Positions 1-6,203 of a stretch of 7,268 nucleotides of DNA are shown piece by piece. A model generated the notes under the pieces. The model saw only the letters and a list, made by a program, of their open reading frames with translations, ran no database searches and was not told the origin of the DNA. The DNA is from Flammeovirgaceae bacterium UBA4659 (GTDB lineage: Bacteria; Bacteroidota; Bacteroidia; Cytophagales; Cyclobacteriaceae), in contig DHLV01000038.1 in NCBI GenBank assembly GCA_002405445.1, positions 1 through 7,268 of the forward strand, in the 5' to 3' direction. Made by a program: the position numbers and the translations under genes. Position 1 is the stretch's first letter. Each line of letters opens with the position of its first letter.

Positions 1-566
1 GCCCTGTGGAGCTGTGCTTTTACGGTGCCCAGCGGTGCCTCTAATTCAACGTCAATTTCTTCGTAGCTCAACTCGTGAAAGTAACGTAAGCGCACCAGCT
101 TTTGATATTTGGTGGGCAGCATGTTTACAAACACGTTCATAATTTCTTCCTTTTGTGCGCGAATGGCCTCGTCCTGGGGGTTAAGGTTTTGATTGTCCTC
201 AATATCAATGGAAACCGACCCGCCATCGTCATCAGTATAGGTGTTTTCGATGCTCAACGTGTTGATTTTCTTTTTGCGGATGAAGTCGATGGTATTGTTG
301 GTGGCAATACGAAACAGCCAGGTACTAAACGTAAAGTCCTTTTTAAAACGGTGGAGGCTGCGGAAGGCCTTTGAGAAAGACTCCATGGTAAGGTCTTCGG
401 CATCGTCTACGTTGCGCACCATTTTCAAAATAACATGGTACACCGGGCGCTTATAACGTTGCAGCAACTTCGCATAGGCTTTGTCATCGCCACCCACGGC
501 CATGTCAATGAGGCGAAAATCTTCCAGAGCCTTAGATGAAAACCTCCCTTCTTCTAGTTCTTCCAT
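1..566 (-). CDS. ECF-type RNA polymerase sigma factor, 3' end cut by window edge
   Basis: This protein would direct RNA polymerase to a specific set of promoters. Translation from the ATG at 566-564 gives 188 full codons, plus an alanine codon begun at the window edge. Sigma region 2 spans about residues 28-100: an acidic DDAEDLTMESF segment (54-64), then FSTWLFRIATNN (80-91) with the conserved Trp83, then the basic RKKK. Region 4 begins near residue 148 with LPTKYQKLVRLRYFHELSYEEI, and the recognition-helix segment GTVKAQLHR (180-188) is the last thing visible, so only a short tail is missing. An acidic linker (about 110-125, DDDGG) joins the two. A second ATG at 503 would cut into the N-terminus and is less likely. 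The start lies inside the end of the glycosyltransferase gene upstream (13-nt overlap), which implies co-transcription. No anti-sigma gene for it is visible; one could lie beyond the left edge. Confidence 0.92.
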   Translation of the reverse strand, partial: MEELEEGRFSSKALEDFRLIDMAVGGDDKAYAKLLQRYKRPVYHVILKMVRNVDDAEDLTMESFSKAFRSLHRFKKDFTFSTWLFRIATNNTIDFIRKKKINTLSIENTYTDDDGGSVSIDIEDNQNLNPQDEAIRAQKEEIMNVFVNMLPTKYQKLVRLRYFHELSYEEIDVELEAPLGTVKAQLHR

Positions 567-1654
567 CGTATCCGTTTGGCATTTAACGCTGCTACACCGG
601 CAACAAGATAGTAAAAGGCGTAAAGAAAATCTAAAAAGGGTACCTTCCATGCCTCAAAGCGTTGCCCTAACCGAAGGGAAGCGATGTGGAAGACCACGGC
701 CGCCAATACAACGCGCAAGACCAGCCCTCCCATCAAAAAATTGCCCAGGGGGTGGAAGAATGCCAGCGGTAAAACCCCCAGCCAACCACCCATCCACGTC
801 AGTGAAAAGGTGCCCAGCAGCAACTTGTCACTAAACTTATAACGCTTGCCCACGGCAAGATGCCTCACCTTTTGATGAAAATACTCGCTCCATGTTTCTT
901 TGGGTAATGAAACTGTCATTGCATCGGATCCAACTTTCACGCAGGTATTTTGGCGTGTTGCGTAACGATTCACAAACAAGTCATCGTCACCACCGGTTAT
1001 CTCCAGATGTCCATTGAATCCTTTGTTTTCGAGAAATACCTTTTTTTCGTAGAGTAAATTTCGGCCGACACCCATGTATGGCTTGCCCAGCAACGCCATT
1101 CCCAGCATTTGGATACCTGTGAGAGTAGACTCAAAACGGATGAACGAATTTAAAAGTGATGATCTTCTCAGATAAGGTGAAAAACCGAGCACAAAGATGG
1201 TGTTGGGCAAATATACACTGCTCATCTCTGCTGCCCAGCGTGCGGACGCTGGTCTACAGTCAGCATCGGTAAGTAGTACCCTGTCATACCTTGCCGCCCG
1301 GATGCCCAGGGTGAGCGCGTACTTTTTACCGTTTACGTGCTCTGGCTTATGCACCACACGCACCATCCGCAGCAGCGGGTTTTCTTTGGTTGCCTGCAAC
1401 AAGTAGTCATAAGTATGGTCGTTGCACCGATCTTCCACAACAATCACCTCAAATTGAGGATGATCTTGACGAAGCAACAATGGCACCAATTCACGCAGGT
1501 TCTCCTCCTCGTCATGAGCACAGACAATGATAGACACCGGACGCGGGGGCTTGGATGTCAGTACTTCTCTCCTTTGAAAGGCAGCAAAAAAAACGAGGAA
1601 AAACAGCAATTGAATGCCGAGCACAAAAAACCCTACAACTGCTAAGGCCTCCAA
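554..1654 (-). CDS. Membrane-anchored family 2 glycosyltransferase
   Basis: This is a processive-type GT2 enzyme that likely transfers a sugar from a nucleotide-sugar donor to a lipid or polysaccharide acceptor at the inner membrane. The product has 366 residues. A hydrophobic N-terminal segment (about 5-27) precedes a GT-A domain. PVSIIVCAHDEEENL (39-53) is the typical first strand and helix; VVEDRCND follows at 72-79; TDAD (129-132) is the metal-binding DxD region; GGDDDLF (221-227) is the likely catalytic-acid region; QKVRH (261-265) stands where GT2 synthases have QxxRW, with His in place of Trp. Two or three further membrane segments lie at about 279-328 and 338-358. There is no ATG near the 5' end: the frame opens after a TAA at 1667-1669, and the most upstream start is TTG at 1654, with GTG at 1624 as the alternative. 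A promoter about 27 nt upstream fits the TTG. Acceptor and product are not identifiable. Confidence 0.88.
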   Translation of the reverse strand: MEALAVVGFFVLGIQLLFFLVFFAAFQRREVLTSKPPRPVSIIVCAHDEEENLRELVPLLLRQDHPQFEVIVVEDRCNDHTYDYLLQATKENPLLRMVRVVHKPEHVNGKKYALTLGIRAARYDRVLLTDADCRPASARWAAEMSSVYLPNTIFVLGFSPYLRRSSLLNSFIRFESTLTGIQMLGMALLGKPYMGVGRNLLYEKKVFLENKGFNGHLEITGGDDDLFVNRYATRQNTCVKVGSDAMTVSLPKETWSEYFHQKVRHLAVGKRYKFSDKLLLGTFSLTWMGGWLGVLPLAFFHPLGNFLMGGLVLRVVLAAVVFHIASLRLGQRFEAWKVPFLDFLYAFYYLVAGVAALNAKRIRWKN

Positions 1655-1681
1655 ACGAATTTTTGTTTACTGTTAACCCTA

Positions 1682-1710
1682 CAAAGATAACGGTTAGCAT
1701 TGTGGCCAAA
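1682..1710 (-). promoter_or_regulatory. Bacteroidota-type housekeeping promoter for the GT2/sigma pair
   Basis: On the minus strand TTTG (1710-1707) is followed after 17 nt by TATCTTTG (1689-1682). This matches the Bacteroidota sigma-ABfr pattern TTTG-N(17-23)-TAnnTTTG at every fixed position. Transcription would begin a few bases downstream and leave a leader of roughly 20 nt before the TTG start at 1654. It would drive the glycosyltransferase and the overlapping sigma gene. The match is by eye; no start site has been measured. Confidence 0.6.
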
Positions 1711-1738
1711 AACTTGATTTGGATGGAATTCAAACAAA

Positions 1739-1756
1739 AAGCGTAAAAAAACGCTT
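1739..1756. repeat. Small perfect inverted repeat in the divergent intergenic region
   Basis: AAGCGT (1739-1744) and ACGCTT (1751-1756) are perfect inverted copies separated by six A residues. The repeat sits between two divergently transcribed sigma-factor operons, upstream of both. It could be an operator for a dimeric regulator or a chance palindrome in A-rich DNA. It is not placed to be a terminator, because no gene reads into it. Confidence 0.3.
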
Positions 1757-1857
1757 CAAATGAAGATTTTTTCACTTTATACAAAACTTTTTATCTTCAA
1801 CGCCCATCAACATATCAGACTCTCAAAACCTTGGCGGAAACTCTACTGAATATCGCT

Positions 1858-2460
1858 ATGATGCACTCAGATCACCTCATCGCACGTGCACGCGAGGGGG
1901 ACAAAAACGCCCAAGGCAGGCTGGTGCAGCTATGGTACAAGCGCATGTACAATTTTGCTTACAAATTCTTCTTCGACCACGACCTGGCCATGGAGGTATC
2001 GCAAAAAACCTTCATCAGCATGCACAAAAACATTGGCGCGCTGCAAGAGGTGAGCAGGTTTAAAAGTTGGCTGTATACCATTGCGGTGAACTATTGCCGC
2101 GAAGAAGCCAGAAAGAAAAAGACTTCACGGTCCATGTCGTTGCACGATTTGCGGCCGGGCGAACGGGATGAGAGCTACCGATGGGAGGAAACACACCACC
2201 GCACTGCAAACCCCGAGCGACTATTGCAACAGTCAGAACTTTCAGATCTGCTGCAGGAGTGTCTGTTGGAACTGAGTGAAGAGCAACGCGAGGTGGTGAT
2301 CATGAAAGAGTACGAAGGCTTGAAGTTCCGCGAAATTGCGGACACACTGAACATTTCAGAAAATACGGCAAAGTCACGGATGTATTACGGACTTGAAGCT
2401 TTAAAGCGAATTTTAGAAAAAAAGAATATCACAAAAGAAACCATTGGTTATGAACTTTAA
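1858..2460 (+). CDS. ECF-type RNA polymerase sigma factor with adjacent anti-sigma gene
   Basis: This is a group 4 sigma factor, expected to be held inactive by the membrane protein encoded next to it. From the ATG at 1858 the product has 200 residues; a second ATG follows at 1861. The frame stays open upstream to a TTG at 1831, but MHSDHLIARAREGD is the usual ECF N-terminus, so I prefer the ATG. Region 2 covers about residues 20-88, with LAMEVSQKTFISMHKNI (43-59), then RFKSWLYTIAVNYCREEARKKK (67-88). A charged linker (90-120) follows. Region 4 covers about 130-187: LSEEQREVVIMKEYEGLKFREIA, then the helix-turn-helix with ISENTAKSRMYYGLEALKR (166-184). Its last 11 nt overlap the next gene. No clear housekeeping promoter stands upstream; ECF sigma genes often transcribe themselves, but that is only an inference here. 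Confidence 0.92.
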   Translation: MMHSDHLIARAREGDKNAQGRLVQLWYKRMYNFAYKFFFDHDLAMEVSQKTFISMHKNIGALQEVSRFKSWLYTIAVNYCREEARKKKTSRSMSLHDLRPGERDESYRWEETHHRTANPERLLQQSELSDLLQECLLELSEEQREVVIMKEYEGLKFREIADTLNISENTAKSRMYYGLEALKRILEKKNITKETIGYEL

Positions 2461-3280
2461 ACCAGATGAGGCAACGTTGGTGGCTTACCTGTATGGCGAG
2501 CTCTCTCCCGCTGAAAATGAAAAGGTGCAAGTTTACCTCGCACACCACCCGAATGAACTGGAGAAACTGCAGTCGTTGCACGCGGTGCGCAACGTAATGG
2601 CGCGTGTGCAAACAAAGGAAGTAATTGCGCCACCGATCATCATGGAAGGCAATCATGTAAAGCCTTTGTGGCAATCCGGCTCACTGAGGATAATCATGGG
2701 GATTGCAGCATCGTTATTTTTTCTGATGGTAGCCGGCAGGATACTGGGGACGGAAATCGGCTATCAACAGGGCGAACTTAAAATCAGCTTTGGCGGCAAA
2801 AAAACTGTTGACGATGCCCCGGCAATCGATGAGGCTCGTGTACAATCGATGATTGCCGCCTCGCTGCATCAGAATAATCAGGCGTTGGCTGCACAATGGG
2901 GTGAACAGCAACAAAAACTGGCAAAAAACATCGCCAGTAACCTGAATTCCAACTCTAGGCGTATTGACGGGTTGATGAAGACAGCATCACAGGCATCGCA
3001 GGAACAGGTGCGCACATTTGTGGCCGGTCTGCAAAATGAGAACCTTAAAATGATGAAAGACTACTTCAAGTTGAGCACCGATGACCAAAAAAAATACATG
3101 GAAAGCTTGCTGGTGGATTTCTCCGACTATTTGAAGGAGCAACGCAGGCAAGACCTGATGCTGATGCAAACCCGTGTAGCCAGCCTGGAGAAAAATACCG
3201 ATCAATTTAAACAGGAGACAGAGCAGATATTGGCCAATATCATCTCAACACCCCTTGGCAAAAACCGAAACAGTTATTAA
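2450..3280 (+). CDS. Probable transmembrane anti-sigma factor with long extracytoplasmic helical region
   Basis: The likely role is to bind the sigma factor encoded just upstream and release it on an envelope signal. Starting at the ATG at 2450 (a TTG at 2444 is also in frame), the product has 276 residues. The N-terminal 60 residues resemble anti-sigma domains: LVAYLYGELSPAENEKVQVYL (10-30) followed by a helical segment with NELEKLQSL. There is no HxxxCxxC zinc motif; the protein has no cysteine at all. One membrane helix lies at about 80-98 (LRIIMGIAASLFFLMVAGRI). Residues about 125-265 are rich in Gln, Lys, Glu and Ala, strongly helical and probably coiled-coil, and would lie in the periplasm. 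The gene overlaps the sigma gene by 11 nt, which suggests translational coupling and matched amounts. The assignment rests on position, the N-terminal pattern and topology rather than on a strong domain match. Confidence 0.75.
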   Translation: MNFKPDEATLVAYLYGELSPAENEKVQVYLAHHPNELEKLQSLHAVRNVMARVQTKEVIAPPIIMEGNHVKPLWQSGSLRIIMGIAASLFFLMVAGRILGTEIGYQQGELKISFGGKKTVDDAPAIDEARVQSMIAASLHQNNQALAAQWGEQQQKLAKNIASNLNSNSRRIDGLMKTASQASQEQVRTFVAGLQNENLKMMKDYFKLSTDDQKKYMESLLVDFSDYLKEQRRQDLMLMQTRVASLEKNTDQFKQETEQILANIISTPLGKNRNSY

Positions 3281-3300
3281 AAGTTAAACAAAGAATTCGT

Positions 3301-4548
3301 ATGAAAAGTATTGTGAAATGCGTGATGCTGCCGGTATGTATCGCCTTAGGCCATGCAGGCGCATGGGCGCAGCCAAAAATGGATGACAATCGGATGCAGC
3401 GCGATATTGAAGTGGCTGAAAATATTTTGAGCACTTTGCTGCGGCAGCAACTCGATAAACGGTCGTTCTTTTTAATGGAAATAACCGGCACTTACCGGCA
3501 AGGGTACGGATTGACTTTTCTTATTCCCCCGGACTATACTTTACTGCCGTGGACAGAAAATTTCGATGTGGGTGGCAGCTTTTACCCTGACGGCAGAGGT
3601 AGCGGAACAGTTTTGTTCGGAAATGGCAACGAACCGGCAGCAAACGATAACAATAGCATCAAAGCGACAAACGAAGAAGGTCAAACTAATCGTGAGCGAC
3701 AAAAAGAAAGAATCAACACGATAGTCAATAGCCAGCTGCGTACAACCGCGGGCCGCATGCGCAACCAAAACCGCGATAGCCTACGTGACCAATCGTATGC
3801 CAAAGTGATTGAAGCTGCCAAACAATTTTTGGCCGACTATGGTGACCTGATCACCCAACTGGCGCACAACGAACGGATTATCATCACCAACCGTGGCGAT
3901 GAAAATCAATTTTGGTTCAATGGTATGAACATGCAAAACCGTAAAAATCCATTTGTAACAATTGAAGGTTTGAGATCAGATATCACATTGCTGCGCCAGG
4001 GCAAATTGAGCCGCGAACAATTCATTGCAAAACTGAAAGTGACAACCACCGACAGCGAAGAGGAACTGAGACCTGACCTCGAATTGTTGTCGAGTATTTT
4101 CAACCGTTTGTACCGAAGTGACCTTTCAAAAAGCTATTTCGTACAAAAGAATACGTACTATGAAAGACTCAAAGACTTTGGCGTGGTCTACCACATGGAA
4201 GCATACTCTACGCACCTTGACTACTATGGAAATGGTTTTGACATGCCAACATTGGGCCTCCGCGGCCTGGATGCAGCAACGCGTGATCAAAAAGTGAAAG
4301 AATTATATCCGGTTTTTGCGAACAGTATCAAAGAAGATATTTTGGAGTATGGTAAAACCTTACGGAGTCTGAAAGACGATGAGAGCCTGATTTTCAATGT
4401 AAAAATAAGCCGTTGCAAAGCATGCGCAATACCCTCATGGGTTGAATACTCCATTAAATACAACGTGCTAAAAGATTACAATAATGGTAAAATCACCAGA
4501 GAGGCAGCGTTGAATAAATTCACGGAAAAAAAGGGTGATCTTCAGTAA
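3301..4548 (+). CDS. Exported protein of unknown function in the sigma/anti-sigma cluster
   Basis: I do not recognise the family. The 415-residue product starts with a signal peptide: basic start MKSIVK, a hydrophobic core, and a likely signal peptidase I site after AWA (residues 21-23). The sequence around Cys13 (LPVC) is not a proper lipobox, so it is probably soluble and periplasmic or secreted. Next comes a region rich in aromatic residues and glycine (about 58-105, with TYRQGYGLTFLIPPDYTLLP), then a polar, Asn/Arg/Gln-rich stretch (about 107-160), then an alpha/beta-looking remainder. The mature protein has only two cysteines, in a CKAC motif at 372-375 near the C-terminus, which could form a disulfide or bind metal. 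It follows the anti-sigma gene by 20 nt and ends at a terminator, so it is the last gene of the cluster. It may be a partner or target of the sensing system; this is inference from position. Confidence 0.85.
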   Translation: MKSIVKCVMLPVCIALGHAGAWAQPKMDDNRMQRDIEVAENILSTLLRQQLDKRSFFLMEITGTYRQGYGLTFLIPPDYTLLPWTENFDVGGSFYPDGRGSGTVLFGNGNEPAANDNNSIKATNEEGQTNRERQKERINTIVNSQLRTTAGRMRNQNRDSLRDQSYAKVIEAAKQFLADYGDLITQLAHNERIIITNRGDENQFWFNGMNMQNRKNPFVTIEGLRSDITLLRQGKLSREQFIAKLKVTTTDSEEELRPDLELLSSIFNRLYRSDLSKSYFVQKNTYYERLKDFGVVYHMEAYSTHLDYYGNGFDMPTLGLRGLDAATRDQKVKELYPVFANSIKEDILEYGKTLRSLKDDESLIFNVKISRCKACAIPSWVEYSIKYNVLKDYNNGKITREAALNKFTEKKGDLQ

Positions 4549-4570
4549 TTGTTCGTGACGGATATAAACG

Positions 4571-4596
4571 AGCCCTGCCAAAATTGGGGCTTTTTT
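4571..4596 (+). terminator. Intrinsic terminator of the sigma/anti-sigma/exported-protein cluster
   Basis: AGCCC (4571-4575) pairs with GGGCT (4587-4591) across an 11-nt loop and runs into six T residues (4591-4596). It begins 22 nt after the stop of the exported-protein gene. The convergent glycosyltransferase gene stops at 4595-4597, so its transcript also enters this hairpin, but the minus-strand tail is only weakly T-rich, so termination in that direction is less certain. Confidence 0.75.
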
Positions 4597-5590
4597 ATGT
4601 CACTACGCCCGCCACGCGTGCAATATCAATTGAATAGGCGCATTTAAAATGACCCTTCGGGCAATCTTGGTGTCCATGCAGGCCGCACGGACGGCAAGCG
4701 AGATCTTCATCAGATGTCTCCATCACGTACGAAACATCTGACAATGGACCAAAGCCAAACTGAGGAATGGTAGAGCAATATATTGCGGTAACCGGGGCAT
4801 TCATCGCTGATGCCAAATGCATGGGTGCAGAATCGTTAACAAAATTCATGGCAGCCCGTTGCATTAACGCAGCCGACTCCAAAAAACTTAGCTTACCTGC
4901 CAGGTTCACCACTTTCTTTTCATTAATGGTGAGCCGAATCGATTCACACACGTGATGGTCGGTGGGTGCGCCCAACAGATAGATAGAATGTGTTGTATTC
5001 ACAATCATTTGTATCAGCTCAATCCATTTCTCGGGCGGCCATTGTTTAGTAAACCAAACTGACGTAGGGGCAATGCAATAAAACTTCTCTACCAATAATG
5101 GCTTTATCTTTTCTCTGTCAGCGGTTGTCGGGTAAAGTTTTGGTTTAGAAGGAATTGGATCAGTGATTGATGCAATCAATCGATGATTTCTGACAACTTC
5201 ATGGGTATTTACAAGTTCGTGAGAAACAGAAGTCATAAAGAGAAACGACAATGGATTCTTATCAAAACCAACGGTATGCTTGGCGTTTGAAAGCGCAGTA
5301 ATAATGCCTGTGGTGGCAAAGCGCTGTACATTGATTACCTCATCGTACCTGTTACTTCGAATCTTCTTGATGATGGCAATCAGATTTTTATACTTTTTAT
5401 TCTTGTCAAATACAATCACTTCGCGCAGATAAGGATGGTTCGACAGCAATCCCTCGTTTCCTTTTCGTAGCAGGAAATCGATATCAGCTTGTGGATCATG
5501 AGCATGGAGTTTTTCGATGATTGCTGTTGCCAGAATCACGTCTCCGATAAAGGCTGTTTGAATCACCAGAAAAGACTTTCGTCTCGTCAC
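4595..5590 (-). CDS. Family 9 glycosyltransferase (heptosyltransferase-like)
   Basis: GT9 enzymes add heptose or a related sugar to lipopolysaccharide core from an ADP- or NDP-sugar in the cytoplasm. The 331-residue product has the two-Rossmann GT-B layout. The N-terminal TAFIGDVILAT (12-22) holds the aspartate (Asp17) that corresponds to the proposed catalytic base of WaaC. The second domain starts near 170 with IAPTSVWFTKQWPPEKWIELI. NDSAPMHLASAMNAPVTAIY (252-271) is the hallmark donor-binding segment, with Ala where many members have Gly. Four cysteines near the end (299, 302, 310, 317) form CRPCG-x7-CPKGHFKC, a tail found in many GT9 members. The start is GTG at 5590: it lies in a GTGA overlap with the ppa stop, and the first in-frame Met is not until residue 119. 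Translation is therefore probably coupled to ppa. The exact sugar and acceptor cannot be told from sequence. Confidence 0.9.
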   Translation of the reverse strand: MTRRKSFLVIQTAFIGDVILATAIIEKLHAHDPQADIDFLLRKGNEGLLSNHPYLREVIVFDKNKKYKNLIAIIKKIRSNRYDEVINVQRFATTGIITALSNAKHTVGFDKNPLSFLFMTSVSHELVNTHEVVRNHRLIASITDPIPSKPKLYPTTADREKIKPLLVEKFYCIAPTSVWFTKQWPPEKWIELIQMIVNTTHSIYLLGAPTDHHVCESIRLTINEKKVVNLAGKLSFLESAALMQRAAMNFVNDSAPMHLASAMNAPVTAIYCSTIPQFGFGPLSDVSYVMETSDEDLACRPCGLHGHQDCPKGHFKCAYSIDIARVAGVVT

Positions 5591-6123
5591 TTTTTGTACT
5601 GTGTTTGATAGTATCGGATGGCATTTCCGATGATGATTTGTGCTGTTTCTTTGCCCTGAAAATCCGGCACGGTCACCACCTTGTCTTCGAGTTTCTTGTA
5701 ACTTTCAAAAAACTCTTTGAGCTCTAGCTTAAAGTGCGAGGCCAATTCACTGATGTCATTGAGGTGTTTGGTATTGGCGTCATTGTCTGCTACTGCCAGT
5801 ATTTTGTCATCTGCTTTGCCCTGGTCCACCATGCGCATGACGCCAATGACGCGGGCCGGCACAAGGCAAAGCGGATGGATCGGCTCGCGGCATAAAATCA
5901 TAATGTCCAACGGATCATTGTCTTCGCCAAGCGTTTGCGGAATAAAGCCGTAATTGGCCGGGTAGTACACCGCTGAGTACAAGATGCGATCCAACCTGAG
6001 CAGCCCGGTCTCTTTGTCCACTTCATATTTGGTACGCATGCCGGCAGAAATTTCAATGATGCCGTTGATATGTTCTGGAGGATGGATACCTACTGGTGCT
6101 TCGTGCCAGGGGTGCAGGGTCAT
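5587..6123 (-). CDS. ppa: Inorganic pyrophosphatase, family I
   Basis: This soluble cytoplasmic enzyme hydrolyses pyrophosphate to two phosphates with Mg2+, pulling biosynthetic reactions forward. Translation from the ATG at 6123 gives 178 residues, close to the 176 of the E. coli enzyme. The active-site residues known from E. coli are all present: KYE (32-34), LDR (44-46), YYPANYGF (53-60), the signature DNDPLD (68-73), the aspartates at 100 and 105 with Lys107, and YK at 142-143. The frame is open upstream to a TTG at 6156, but that codon lies in the arm of the upstream terminator hairpin and the family needs no extension, so the ATG is preferred. Only about 30 nt separate the ATG from the hairpin. 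A TATCTTCG box (6151-6144) resembles the -7 element with one mismatch but lacks a TTTG at the right distance. The stop overlaps the GT9 start by 4 nt. Confidence 0.96.
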   Translation of the reverse strand: MTLHPWHEAPVGIHPPEHINGIIEISAGMRTKYEVDKETGLLRLDRILYSAVYYPANYGFIPQTLGEDNDPLDIMILCREPIHPLCLVPARVIGVMRMVDQGKADDKILAVADNDANTKHLNDISELASHFKLELKEFFESYKKLEDKVVTVPDFQGKETAQIIIGNAIRYYQTQYKK

Positions 6124-6155
6124 ACAGGAATCGATATTTGATGCGAAGATAAACA

Positions 6156-6182
6156 AAAATGCCCCGCGCTGCGGGGCATTTT
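6156..6182 (-). terminator. Strong intrinsic terminator of the efflux adaptor gene
   Basis: A perfect 12-bp stem (6156-6167 with 6171-6182) has a GC-rich core, GCCCCGC/GCGGGGC, and a 3-nt loop. On the minus strand the second arm ends in a run of five T residues (6159-6155), typical of rho-independent termination. It starts 21 nt after the stop of the adaptor gene. The stem is flanked by A/T runs on both sides, so it could work in either direction, but no rightward gene leads into it. Confidence 0.85.
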
Positions 6183-6203
6183 CACAGGGCTTTGGCGCAG
6201 CGC

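Noticed and set aside
481..834. Rightward open frame across the sigma/GT2 junction
   Set aside because: It is antisense to the glycosyltransferase and sigma genes, is rich in Pro, Ser and Arg, and shows no domain pattern.
1337..1645. Rightward open frame antisense to the start of the glycosyltransferase
   Set aside because: The opposite strand encodes clear GT2 motifs; this frame has no recognisable sequence pattern.
1739..1756. Palindrome considered as a terminator
   Set aside because: The stem is only 6 bp and lies between divergent genes, so no transcript from a visible gene runs into it.
1831..1857. Nine-codon N-terminal extension of the rightward sigma factor from a TTG
   Set aside because: The usual ECF N-terminus fits the ATG at 1858 or 1861, and no ribosome binding site favours the TTG.
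3331..3342. Possible lipoprotein signal (LPVC) in the exported protein
   Set aside because: The residue before Cys is Val and the one before that is Pro, which does not fit the lipobox, while a good signal peptidase I site follows at AWA.
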